Positions 36,931 to 46,000 of a stretch of DNA of 64,000 nucleotides are shown in pieces. Location: positions 1,733,468-1,797,467 of the forward strand of contig CAVOHC010000012.1 in NCBI GenBank assembly GCA_963695645.1, written 5' to 3'. The notes under the pieces were generated by a model. That model was not told the origin of the DNA, did no database searches, and saw only the letters and a program-made list of their open reading frames with translations. The first letter of the stretch is position 1, and each line of letters opens with the position of its first letter. This DNA is from DATBGO01 sp963695645 (GTDB taxonomy: Bacteria > Actinomycetota > Actinomycetes > Streptosporangiales > Streptosporangiaceae). Position numbers and translations under genes: made by a program.

Positions 36931-37560
36931 ATGAGCGACTCAGCTAGGTCCCGCCGGCCGGGGCCCCGGCGCCCGGCCGGGTCGCCTGCCGGGCCGGATG
37001 AGGTGCGCCGGGCGGTGCTTGATGCCGGGGCGGCGCTGTTTGCCGTGCACGGGGTTGACGCGGTCTCGCTTCGTGACATCGCGTCGGCGGCCGATGTTCA
37101 TGTTGCGCTGATCGGGCGGTATATCGGCCGCCGTGATGAGCTGGTGGCTGAGGTGTTCGGCCATGTTTCTGATCAGCTGGCCCGGGCGGTGGAAGAGAAC
37201 CCGCTGTCGGGGCAGGGGTTCGCGCCGGACACGGTCATGGGGAAATGGGTGCGGATCGCTGCCGCGCTGGTGATCTCGGGCCGCTCTCTGGAAAGCCGCC
37301 GTGATTCCAACCCGGTGATGGCGATGGCCCAGACCCTGACGGCCGGGTACGGCCTGGCTGGCGAGGCGGCCCGGTTGCGGGCGGCCCAGATCGTGGCGGC
37401 CGCGCTGGGCTGGCGGATCTTCGAGGACTATCTCGTGCAGGCCGGCGGCCTGGAGGCCATCCCGCTGGCGGCGCTGCGGGACGAACTGGTGCATTCCGCG
37501 CGCCGGCTCGGCGCCACGCCCTGGCCCTCGCCGCCCGACCCCCGGCCAGGCGCGCGCTGA
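36931..37560 (+). CDS. TetR-family transcriptional regulator
   Basis: A protein of about 209 aa. After a Pro/Arg-rich N-terminus, residues near 25-70 form the TetR helix-turn-helix (AVLDAGAALFAVHGVDAVSLRDIASAADVHVALIGRYIGRRDELV). The rest is a helical ligand-binding domain. It is encoded directly upstream, on the same strand, of the desulfinase-like gene, with a TGTACA-GA-TGTACA site in the 150-bp gap, so local control is likely. The start could also be ATG 36919. Confidence 0.88.
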   Translation: MSDSARSRRPGPRRPAGSPAGPDEVRRAVLDAGAALFAVHGVDAVSLRDIASAADVHVALIGRYIGRRDELVAEVFGHVSDQLARAVEENPLSGQGFAPDTVMGKWVRIAAALVISGRSLESRRDSNPVMAMAQTLTAGYGLAGEAARLRAAQIVAAALGWRIFEDYLVQAGGLEAIPLAALRDELVHSARRLGATPWPSPPDPRPGAR

Positions 37561-37625
37561 GGCCAGACGGCCACCCGATCCGGGACCTTTGCCTCTAAGC
37601 GGCTGCGGGCTCCGACGATCGGATG

Positions 37626-37639
37626 TGTACAGATGTACA
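37626..37639. promoter_or_regulatory. Candidate TetR operator TGTACA-GA-TGTACA
   Basis: Two TGTACA hexamers separated by GA form an inverted repeat, 72 bp before the desulfinase-like start and 66 bp after the TetR stop. TetR proteins usually bind short inverted repeats near their own genes. The repeat is seen directly; the binding is inferred. Confidence 0.55.
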
Positions 37640-37710
37640 AATTCCTAGGGCGATGCCCGCCCCGACCGGGGCATGCCGCCCCGGGGAGTCCCGAGGGGGA
37701 GGAGATACCC

Positions 37711-38886
37711 ATGACTGCTACCGATGCACCCGAGAGGGTGGCGACGACCGTGCCGCTGCGCTGGGACGAGGTGTACTTCACCAACTGCCCGATGGTGTCG
37801 GCGAACAACGTGGACCAGGAGCTGGGCTGGTGCCGGGAGGAGTTCAAGAAGATCGGCGTGGAGTACGCCTACTTCCGGTCCCGGAGCGAGAACAACTTCT
37901 ACCCGCACTACATCCACAACCTGGACAACCTGATCCGCTTCGGCGGCCTGTACCCGCCGGTCAACGTGCACGCGGACATCCGCCGCACCCGGCTGCTCGG
38001 CGCGACGCAGGTCTGGGAGGGCGGCTGCATGCTAGTGCGGGCCCGCGATGACATCCTCACGATGGCGGACCTGAAGGGCAAGAAGATCGGGCTGACCAAG
38101 AGCCTGAACACGATCAAGAACGACTGGTGGCGGATCCAGGAAGAGGCCGGGATCGAGCTGATGCTGCGGGTCAACGGCATGACCCGCGACGACGTGCAGA
38201 TCGTCGAGTTCCCGTATCCGGATGACTGGTATGACAAGCCGGAGATGCTCAAGGTGACGATGAACAACCCCTCGGAGCTGTGGCTGCGCCGTGACCACAA
38301 GCACGACCTGGCCTTCCGGCCGCTGGAGACAGCGCTGGAGAAGGGCACCGTCGACGCGATCTACACCCAGAGCAAGGTGTTCCAGCACCTGCAGGAGGAC
38401 ACCGGCAAGTTCAAGGCGATCGAGGACCTGGCCCGCTACCCGGACTGGACGCTGCAGATGGCGAACTGCCCCGCTGTGATCACCTGCACCGACGTCATGG
38501 CCGAGGAGCATCCCGACCTGGTCGTCGCCTACATGAAGGCCATGATCAAGGTCGGCCGGTGGGCGAACGAGCATAAGCACGCCGCCGCGGTGATCTTGAA
38601 CCGGCAGACGTTCTACCGCGACGTCGAGGACACCTACCAGGGCATCAAGGGCGTTGACATGGTGCCGAACCTGTCGCCGCGGAACCTGGCCGCGGTCGAG
38701 ATCGGCAAGGACTTCATGCTCAGCCACGGCTACATCAAGCGCGACTTCGACGTGCACGAATGGGCCGCGCCGCAGTTCCTGGAGAAGGCGGCCGAAGAGC
38801 TGCTGGAAGAGGAGTGGAAGCAGGTCACGACCGTCAAGCTGCCGGAGGCCTCCGAACTGGAGCTCAGCGTCACCCGCCTCGGGTAG
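37711..38886 (+). CDS. DszB-like sulfinate desulfinase / NMT1-type periplasmic-binding-fold protein
   Basis: A 391-aa protein with the substrate-binding-protein fold of the NMT1/THI5/SsuA group but no signal peptide or lipobox. It resembles DszB, the enzyme that removes sulfite from 2-(2-hydroxyphenyl)benzenesulfinate: YFTNCPMVSANN matches the DszB Cys27 region, and LIRFGGLYPP matches the Arg70 region. His66 lies 10 residues before Arg76, the same spacing as DszB His60 and Arg70. RRTRLLGATQ and HEWAAPQFL also match. Cys26, His66 and Arg76 would form the active site. The start ATG 37711 has a strong GGGGGAGGAG site. A binding-protein role remains possible, but no transporter genes are adjacent. 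Confidence 0.78.
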   Translation: MTATDAPERVATTVPLRWDEVYFTNCPMVSANNVDQELGWCREEFKKIGVEYAYFRSRSENNFYPHYIHNLDNLIRFGGLYPPVNVHADIRRTRLLGATQVWEGGCMLVRARDDILTMADLKGKKIGLTKSLNTIKNDWWRIQEEAGIELMLRVNGMTRDDVQIVEFPYPDDWYDKPEMLKVTMNNPSELWLRRDHKHDLAFRPLETALEKGTVDAIYTQSKVFQHLQEDTGKFKAIEDLARYPDWTLQMANCPAVITCTDVMAEEHPDLVVAYMKAMIKVGRWANEHKHAAAVILNRQTFYRDVEDTYQGIKGVDMVPNLSPRNLAAVEIGKDFMLSHGYIKRDFDVHEWAAPQFLEKAAEELLEEEWKQVTTVKLPEASELELSVTRLG

Positions 38887-39035
38887 CCGCCGCAGCGGCA
38901 TCCCGCCGCCACCCAGCGCAAAGACAGCGGGTGTGACGGCCCGCACGCTCCAGGAGCTGGCCGGGCCGCACCGCTGGCCCGGCCCAGGCCCGGCCGACGG
39001 CCGGGCCGCCGTGACAACAAGAAAAGGTGAGTGAG

Positions 39036-39428
39036 ATGACCAAGACCGCGATGCAGATGATCGGCGAGGCCCGGGCCCAGGTGGGCATGGTGGCGCCGAA
39101 GAAGGCGGCGGACGAGCTGGACGCTGGTGCCGTGTTCGTCGACGTGCGCGAGCCCGAAGAGTGGCAGCACGGCCACATCGACGGGTCGGTGGCGGCGCCC
39201 CGGGGGCTGCTGGAATTCTTCGCCGACCCCACCAGCCCCCGCCACAAGCAAGCCCTGGACCCCGGCCGCCGGGTCATCGTCGTGTGCGCCTCCGGCGCCC
39301 GCGCGTCGCTCGCCGCCCTGACCCTCAAGACGATGGGCTACGGCGATGTGGCCATCCTCGACGGCGGTCTCAAGGGCTGGACCGAGGCCGGGCTGCCAAC
39401 GAACCAGCACGAGTACTCCGGCATCTAA
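39036..39428 (+). CDS. Rhodanese-domain sulfurtransferase
   Basis: A 130-aa single-domain rhodanese. VFVDVREPEEWQHGHIDGSV is the CH2A-type signature, and the active-site loop is CASGARAS, with the catalytic Cys at about residue 86. It would carry persulfide sulfur between donors and acceptors in the cytoplasm. ATG 39036 has AAAAGG 8 nt upstream; GTG 39027 is an alternative. It follows the desulfinase-like gene by 149 bp on the same strand. Together they suggest handling of organosulfur or released sulfite, which is inference. Confidence 0.9.
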   Translation: MTKTAMQMIGEARAQVGMVAPKKAADELDAGAVFVDVREPEEWQHGHIDGSVAAPRGLLEFFADPTSPRHKQALDPGRRVIVVCASGARASLAALTLKTMGYGDVAILDGGLKGWTEAGLPTNQHEYSGI

Positions 39429-39483
39429 TTCTAATTATCCGTGCACACCGTGTGCCGGGTGATGTGATCTGTGGAGGTGGGCC

Positions 39484-39897
39484 ATGATCTGGGCACTGCT
39501 AGCCCTGGTGGGTGTCCCGCTGTGGCTCTGCGCTCTCGGCATCCTGGCTTTGGTCTACCGGAATCGCGGCCTGCGCAAGCGGTACGGCGACATCGCGGTG
39601 CGGGTGCAGCGGACCGGTAAATCCCGGTGGACGCGGGGCCATGCCGTATGGGTCTCTGATGTCCTCGCCTGGCGAGGGAGCCCGGCCGCCTGGAGAGAGG
39701 ACCTGGTGCACGTCGTCGGCGCAAGCGCCTGCAGCGCCACGCCCGAGGAACGCAAGAAGCTCCATCGGCAGGGCGACGGACCCGTGGTCGCGACCTTGAC
39801 AACCAGCCAAGGCGACGTGCTGCGCGTCGCTGCATCAGCCGGGCACCGGTCGGCACTGAGCGGGCCGTTCGCCTCGCCGATTATGTCAAACGGATAG
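39484..39897 (+). CDS. Small membrane-anchored protein (possibly DUF2550-like)
   Basis: A 137-aa protein with one N-terminal membrane helix (LLALVGVPLWLCALGILALVY) followed by a cytoplasmic basic domain. The layout helix, short basic hinge, GHAVWVSDVLAWRGSP and VVATLTTSQGDVLRVAA loosely recalls the DUF2550 family; I give this low weight. A GGAGGTGGGCC ribosome site lies just before ATG 39484. It lies 55 bp after the rhodanese gene and may be co-transcribed. Confidence 0.6.
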   Translation: MIWALLALVGVPLWLCALGILALVYRNRGLRKRYGDIAVRVQRTGKSRWTRGHAVWVSDVLAWRGSPAAWREDLVHVVGASACSATPEERKKLHRQGDGPVVATLTTSQGDVLRVAASAGHRSALSGPFASPIMSNG

Positions 39898-40045
39898 CGC
39901 CGGGCACCGAGCCGCAGATGCCCAAGGGGATGGCCGGAATCGACGCGTTCGCGCCCGCCAAGGCACTCTGGCTCGGCCTGCTGCTGGCGGGCGTGAACCC
40001 CCAAGAACCTCCTGCTGGCGGCCGGTGCCAAGGGCATCCCGCCGC
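39898..40045 (+). pseudogene. Fragment of a SfLAP/GAP-family membrane protein, frameshifted
   Basis: The sequence MPKGMAGIDAFAPAKALWLGLLLAGVNP, split by one extra base from what would read NPKNLLLAAGA, matches the central region of GAP/SfLAP-type lipid-addressing proteins (typically DxxxPxKAxxLGxxLAxxNPKNL). Both ends are missing. The same frame then runs into an unrelated antiporter fragment. Confidence 0.55.
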
Positions 40046-40049
40046 TGAC

Positions 40050-40331
40050 CGGATGACGCTGGCCCGGGCACGGCTTGGCCGGCCCGCCGTGCTGTTCATC
40101 GGCTGGTTCGGCCCGCGCGGGCTGCCCTCGGTCGTCTTCGGGCTACTGACGCTGGAAGACCTGACCGAGGCCGCAGCGCGACCGGCGCTCACTGTGATCG
40201 TCTTCACCGTGCTGCTCAGCATCGTGGCTCATGGCCTGAGCGCTGGCCCGCTGGCCAGCCGCTACGGCCCCCGGCTCACCCCGCCACCAGGCGCCGCTGG
40301 CCCGGTCCGGCTGGCCGAGATACCCGCATGA
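40050..40331 (+). pseudogene. Fragment of a cation/proton antiporter (C-terminal helices)
   Basis: From about 40057 the frame reads RPAVLFIGWFGPRGLPSVVF, then VLLSIVAHGLSAGPLASRYG and a stop. This is the last two or three helices of CPA1-type Na+/H+ antiporters (FIGWFGPRGLxSVVF and HGLSAxPLAxxYG). The remaining helices are absent. It is fused in frame with the preceding SfLAP fragment, so the apparent 137-aa frame is a chimera of two relics. Confidence 0.65.
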
Positions 40332-40386
40332 CCCTTTATCCGCCGCACCCGGCCGCCGGCCGGCCCGGAGAGGAAGGAAACCGCTG

Positions 40387-40533
40387 ATGGCAACAGACCA
40401 GGTCCTGCACGGGGCAGCCCCGGCAGGCGCACCGGAGTACCAGCCCAGATGCCCGCGGGCCGGCAGGTCCACGGCAACGGGCGGCAGACACCGCCGGGCG
40501 GCGTTCCGGCCCGGCCGGGTCCGGGAGCGGTGA
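40387..40533 (+). CDS. Small ORF (48 aa) coupled to the DUF2254 gene
   Basis: ATG 40387 is preceded by GAGAGGAAGGAAA and encodes 48 residues (MATDQVLHGAAPAGAPEYQP...), Arg-rich toward the end. Its TGA overlaps the DUF2254 ATG as TGATG. No homologue is recognised. It may act as a leader peptide that couples translation, or be a chance frame. Confidence 0.4.
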   Translation: MATDQVLHGAAPAGAPEYQPRCPRAGRSTATGGRHRRAAFRPGRVRER

Positions 40534-41789
40534 TGAGACCGTCGGCCGCCCGCCCGCTCGGGCGGTTCGGCCGGCCCCGGCGGCGGCTGCGGGCCGGTCT
40601 GGTGCAGCTGCTGTGCGTGCTGGCCGGGCTGGCGCTTGGCCTGCTGCTGCCCCGGATCACCACCGACGCCACCGTGGCCAGCACCCGGGTGACCGACGCG
40701 CTGGTCGCGGTGGGCTTCGGTGTCCTGGGACTGGTGACCGTCATCTTCTCGCTACTCTTCCTGGTCGTGCAGTGGGCCTTCAGCAGCCTGTCGCCCCGGC
40801 TGAACCTGTTCCGTGACGACCCGATCGTGTGGCGGACGTTCGGGCTTGCCGTCGGGGTGTTCGTGTTCTCGGTCACCACTGCCCTGGTCATCGGCGGTCA
40901 GGAGAAAGTGTCGGTGATCGTGCCGGCCGCTGAGGTGGTGGCGGTGCTCGCCGCTATCGCCATGATCCGGAGCCTGCAGGTGAAAGCGTTCGCCTCCATT
41001 CAGCTGGCGCCCACGCTGTCGGCCATCGCCGGGCAGGGCCGCGGCATCCTCGACGACCTGTATCCCCGGCCATACACGGCCGGGCAGGAACCGCCTGCCC
41101 CGCTGCCGCCACGGCACCGGGCGGTCCTCTGGCCGCACCGCCAGGCGATCTTGCAGCAACTCGACCTGGGCCGGCTGCTCGCTGCCGCTGGCGGCGCCGT
41201 GATCGTGCTGCGGGCCGGCATGGGCGACACGCTGCAGCAGGGCGGCCCAGTCGCCGATCTGCACGGCGGCGAGGCCGCCGACACAGCGGTCCTGGGCGGT
41301 CTGGTGACCGGGCCAGAACGCACCTTCGACCAGGACCCGCTGTTCGCGTTCCGGCTGCTCGCCGACATCGCGCTGCGGGCGTTGTCCCCGGCGGTCAACG
41401 ACCCGGCGACCGCCGTCCAGGTGCTGGACATCATCGAGAGCCTCCTCCGGCTCCTCGTGTCACGCGACCTGGAGGTGGCCGAGGTGGCCGATGACGCCGG
41501 GACCGTCCGGGTCGTGCTGGCCCTGCCGTCCTGGGATGACTACCTGCGCACCGCCCTGGACGATCTCCTCGAGTCCGCAGCCCAGTCCCCCATGGTCCTG
41601 CTGCGCGCACGCACCCTGCTCACCACCGTGCTGAACGCGGCACCGCCGGAACGCCAGCCGCCGCTCACCCGGCGGCTCCACCGCGCCGGGAAGCTCGGCG
41701 CCGGCAACTTCCCGTCGATCTGGCACGACGCGGCCGGCACTGTCTGTCCGCCCAGCCCGGCAGCTGATCAGCCATCCCCAGCTTCCTAA
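40533..41789 (+). CDS. DUF2254 family membrane protein
   Basis: A 418-aa protein with four N-terminal membrane helices (LLCVLAGLALGLLLP, VAVGFGVLGLVTVIFSLLFL, FGLAVGVFVFSVTTALVIG, VVAVLAAIAMI). A soluble domain follows with the DUF2254 signature FRLLADIALRALSPAVNDPATAVQVLD. The function of this family is unknown. I chose ATG 40533, which overlaps the stop of the small upstream ORF; the frame upstream to 40449 has no ribosome site. Confidence 0.85.
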   Translation: MRPSAARPLGRFGRPRRRLRAGLVQLLCVLAGLALGLLLPRITTDATVASTRVTDALVAVGFGVLGLVTVIFSLLFLVVQWAFSSLSPRLNLFRDDPIVWRTFGLAVGVFVFSVTTALVIGGQEKVSVIVPAAEVVAVLAAIAMIRSLQVKAFASIQLAPTLSAIAGQGRGILDDLYPRPYTAGQEPPAPLPPRHRAVLWPHRQAILQQLDLGRLLAAAGGAVIVLRAGMGDTLQQGGPVADLHGGEAADTAVLGGLVTGPERTFDQDPLFAFRLLADIALRALSPAVNDPATAVQVLDIIESLLRLLVSRDLEVAEVADDAGTVRVVLALPSWDDYLRTALDDLLESAAQSPMVLLRARTLLTTVLNAAPPERQPPLTRRLHRAGKLGAGNFPSIWHDAAGTVCPPSPAADQPSPAS

Positions 41790-42169
41790 CCGGCACCACT
41801 CGCCCCCAGCCGCTCGCGCTTGGCACCGCTGCCGGACTTGGGCGCCTTCAGCGCCGAGCACCGTGCCACCACCGTCGGCTGCCACGATCCAGCCGACCCC
41901 TGGGTACCGGATGAGTTCCGAGAGCACACCGGAATGGGTGATCTGGGCGCCGACGGCGATCACCGCACTTGCCGAATCAGTAGCAAAGAATCGGCTGAAC
42001 GGTTGGGCGACAGTCAGGCCCACCGGGTCAGTCACGCTCCGTGACAGCCAGGCCCGCGCAAAGAGCGCTGCCGTTGATCATGGTCCTATGTGCAGATAAA
42101 TAGGCCGCTAACACCAGCCGGGCAACGCGCCGGGAACGCCTGGAACCTGGCTAGCCGCACAGGCCACCG
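41790..42169. other. Gene-poor stretch of the element
   Basis: About 380 bp without a supported gene. On the minus strand, 41800-42035 reads VGLTVAQPFSRFFATDSASA and HSGVLSELIRYPGVGWIVAA, which looks protein-like and may be the N-terminal part of a lost membrane protein. The frame continues only as a shadow of the DUF2254 gene. I cannot identify it. Confidence 0.35.
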
Positions 42170-42626
42170 GGGATCACCATCCGCGGCCTGCGCCTTGACC
42201 AGGACTACACCCGTCGCATGCTGGCCGACCTGGAGACCGAGCACTGGGCTGCTGACGCGCAGATCATCGCGGCGCTGGCCTGCCCAGGCGGGTCCCCGAA
42301 GTCCGCCGGATGGCTGTACGGGCGGGCCACCGCCGCGGGCATCACCGGCCTGCCCCGCACGCCCACCGGCCGGTTGCAGGTCACCGCCGATACCCTGACC
42401 GTCCTGCTAGCCGAGCACGCCGCAGTGCTCCCGGCCGGGGCCGCCGACCTGGCGCGGGCGCGGCTGGCCGCATCGAAAGCGTCCAACCTGATCGCTAACC
42501 TGCGCGGGTTCCTGGCCGCCGGCCGACCCGGACGGCCAGGAACCCGCGCAGGTCAATACGCTGCGCGCCAAGACGGCTCGGATGAGCATCACGAACCCGA
42601 CGCTCCAGACGCTCAAGAAAACATGA
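42170..42626 (+). pseudogene. Fragment of a phage-type DNA polymerase A, frameshifted
   Basis: In one frame (42170 to about 42515): ITIRGLRLDQDYTRRMLADL, then LPRTPTGRLQVTADTLTVLL and SKASNLIANLRGFLAA. In the next frame, to the TGA at 42624: QEPAQVNTLRAKTARMSITN followed by PTLQTLKK. The second part matches the motif A-adjacent RVHPxxNxLxARTGRMSxxxPxLQ of family A polymerases, and the first matches the thumb region found in actinophage polymerases. The catalytic palm is gone. It lies just inside the right attachment repeat. Confidence 0.65.
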
Positions 42627-42844
42627 CCCGCGGCTGCGCAGGTGCCACCGGCGGCGGGCGCGGGCTACGCCGTTCTCACGTTCCGCCGGGTCATCCTGGC
42701 ATCAATGTGGCCCTAGAAGCGGCCCTACAGTGACCCTAGAGCGCCCAGGACAGTACGGGTAAATGCGGGGCAGTTGCCCGGGGTGGTCAGCGTGGGCTGC
42801 CTGGTCAAAGGGCGAAAATCGCGATCTGAGAAGCTCTACCGGCA

Positions 42845-42889
42845 CCCTGACACGGAAGAGGTCACTGGTTCAATCCCAGTACCGCCCAC
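42845..42889 (+). repeat. Right attachment-site repeat (attR): 3' half of tRNA-Val(GAC)
   Basis: These 45 bp are identical to 35597-35641, covering the tRNA from within the anticodon loop to its 3' end. The 5' half of the tRNA is absent here, as expected for the far end of an integrated element. The next gene, the SARP regulator, starts 118 bp further on. Confidence 0.8.
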
Positions 42890-43006
42890 GATGTTCTCGC
42901 AGGTCGAAGGCCAGGTTCCGGATCCGGGGCCTGGCTTTACCCCGACGCAATTTGCGCCGCGTCACGAGTTGGATAGCTGCCAATCGCCCGTGGCAAAATC
43001 AGCTAG

Positions 43007-46000
43007 GTGCAGATCGGGATGCTTGGTTCCCTCGAGGTTCGCACCGACGACGGCGTCCTCGCCGACGTGCCTGGCGCCCGGTTGCGCGCGCTGTTGACCG
43101 CCCTCGCGCTCGAACCAGGTCATGCAGTCCCCAAGGCGACGCTCGTTGACTGGATCTGGGGTGAGCGCCCGCCCTCCGACGCGGCGAATGCCTTGCAACG
43201 TTTGGTTTCCCGGCTGCGGAAGGCGCTGCCGGAAGGGTTGGTCGAGGGGCAGCCGGAGGGCTACCGGTTGAGGGTGGAACCCGACGCTGTCGACGCGGTG
43301 CGGTTCGAACGCCTCGTCGGCCAGGCCCGCCATGACGAGGATCCGCCACGGGTACGGCTGCTGCGCGAGGCCCTCGCGTTGTGGCGCGGTGCGGCCATGC
43401 AGGACGTCGGTCTGCCGGATAGTGCGGCGTTTGACGCGGCGGTCACCCGGCTCGAAGGGCTGCGCCTGACCGCCATGGAGGATCTGTTCGATGCGGAGAT
43501 CAGCCTCGGCCAGGGCGGCGATCTGGTCACGGAACTGACCGACCTGGTGGCCGCGCATCCGCTGCGAGAACGGCTGGCCGCCGCGTTGATGCGTGCCCTG
43601 GTCGCGACCGGTCGCGACACCGAGGCGCTGCTCGTGTATCAGCGCACCAGAGAAGCCCTGGCCGACGCGCTGGGCGTCGACCCCGCACCGGAGCTGTCCG
43701 CATTGCACGTCGCGCTGCTGCGCGGCGAGTTGGGACGGCGCGAGGAAAACCGGAAGACCAACTTGCGCGCCGAGCTGACCACCTTCGTCGGCAAGGACGC
43801 TGATGTCATTGCGGTCCGCGAACTCATCGCCGAGCATCGGCTCACTACCGTGATCGGCCCGGGCGGCTCAGGGAAAACCAGGCTGGCCACGGAAACCGCG
43901 CGCACGCTGGTGGGCGACCTGCCGGATGGGGCCTGGCTGGTGGAACTGGCGTCGATCGGCGCGGATGGCGACGTGGCGCAGTCGACGCTCACCGCACTCG
44001 GGCTCCGGGATGCGCTGCTCGGCGGGGCACCGAACGCCGAACCGGTGGACCGGCTCATCGCCGCGATCCGCGAGCGGGAGGCGCTGCTGATTCTGGACAA
44101 CTGTGAGCACGTGATCGAGCAGGTGGCGTCGTTCGCCCATCGAGTGCTCGGGGAGTGCCAGCGGCTGCGGATCCTGGCCACGAGCAGGGAACCGCTCGGC
44201 ATCACCGGTGAGGCGCTGTGGCTCGTCGAGCCGCTGGCGCTGCCGGAGGGGGACGCCAGCCCCGGCGAGGTCGAGTCCTCTCCAGCCGTCCAGTTGCTAC
44301 GGGACCGGGCGGGCGCGGTGCGCAGGGACCTGGCCGCCGACGCCCACTCGTTGTCGACGATGGTGCGCGTCTGCCGGGCGCTGGACGGGATGCCGCTGGC
44401 GATCGAACTGGCCGCAGCCCGGTTGCGCACCATGTCCCTCGATCAGCTCGCCAACCGGCTCGATGACCGGTTCCGGCTGCTGACCAGCGGCAGCCGTACC
44501 GCGCTGCCGCGGCACCGGACGTTGCGCGCGGTGGTCGACTGGAGCTGGGAGCTGCTCACCGGCGCCGAACGGATGGTCCTGCGCAGGCTCTCGGTGTTCT
44601 CCGGCGGGGCGAGCCTGGACGCTGCCGAGCAGGTCTGCTCCGGCGATGCGGTCGAGCAGCCGGAAGTGCTCGAGTTGCTGATCGCGCTGACTGAGAAATC
44701 GCTGCTGCTCATCGAGGGGGACGGCGCGCCGCGCTACCGGATGCTCGACACGATCAAGGAGTACGCCCGGGACCGGCTCGCGGAGTCGGGGGAATCGGAG
44801 CTGGCGCGCCGCGGGCATCTCGGTTACTTCACCGAGCTCGCCGAGACCGCCGAGCCGCATCTGCGCCGCGCCGAGCAACTGGAATGGCTCGCCGCGCTCG
44901 AGGCCGAGCACGACAACATTGCTTCCGCGATGCGCGGTGCGCTCGCGGCCGGCGAGGCGCACGGCGCGATGGGGCTCGCGGCGGGCGCCGGCTGGTACTG
45001 GTGGCTCGGCGGCCACAAGGTCGAGGGCATTGAGCTGCTCGTCGCGGCCACCAACATTCCCGGCGAGGTGAGCGATGAGATCCGGGCCTGGGTGTACGCG
45101 CTTGTCGTGATGTTCGTGACCGACGGCCCGGGTGACCAGTACCAGGCGGAGGACTGGATCCACCAGGCATACCGGTTCAGCCAGCGCAGTCAGTCCCGCC
45201 ACCCGGCGGCGGGGCTCGTCACCGCGCTGGAGCGCATGTTGCAGGGGCCGGACGCGTTTCTGCCCGCGTTCGAACCGTTGCTGGACGATGAGGACCCGTG
45301 GGTACGCGCCCTGGCCCGGCTGCAGCTCGGCAAGATGCGGATCGTGCTCGGCCAGGGCGGCCGGGATGCGGACGCGTATCTCGAGATGGCGCTCGCCGAG
45401 TTCCGGGCGCTCGGCGAGCGCTGGGGAATCTCGTTCGCACTGACCGAGCTGGCGGACCGGATCGCCACGCGCGGCGAGCTGGCCGGTGCGTGCGAGCTCT
45501 ACGACCAGGCGATCGCCGTCGTGACCGAAGTCGGTGCCATCGAAGATCTGGTTCAGATTCGGTCGCGGCAGGCTCAGCTGTACTGGCTGCTGGGCGATGC
45601 GGAGTCCAGCGCGGCTGCCGTGGCCGAGGCACAGCGGTACGCGGAACGGGTCAGCTGGCCGTATGCGCTGGCCGAGCTGGCCCTGGCGCGGGCCAAGCTG
45701 GCCCGGTGGCGCGGCGACACCGAGCAGGCATACCGGCAACTCGGCATCGCGACAGCCATGCTGGGCGACGAAGCGGAGCAGGCGAACATCCGGGCGGCGA
45801 CACACGACCTGCTCGGCTACCTCGCCGACAGCCTCGCCGAGGCCCGCGAGCACCGTGTCGCCGCCTTCCAGGCCGCGTCGGAGACCGGGCATGCCGCCGT
45901 GATCGCCCAGGTGCTCGTCGGAATCGCGGACCTGGCGCTGCGTGCCGAACGGTACGAGCAGGCCGGGCGGCTGCTCGCGGCCAGTGCGAGCGTGCGCGGA

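Noticed and set aside
42845..42889. A tRNA-Val gene at this position
   Set aside because: Only the 3' half is present; there is no acceptor 5' strand or D-arm, so it cannot form a tRNA.
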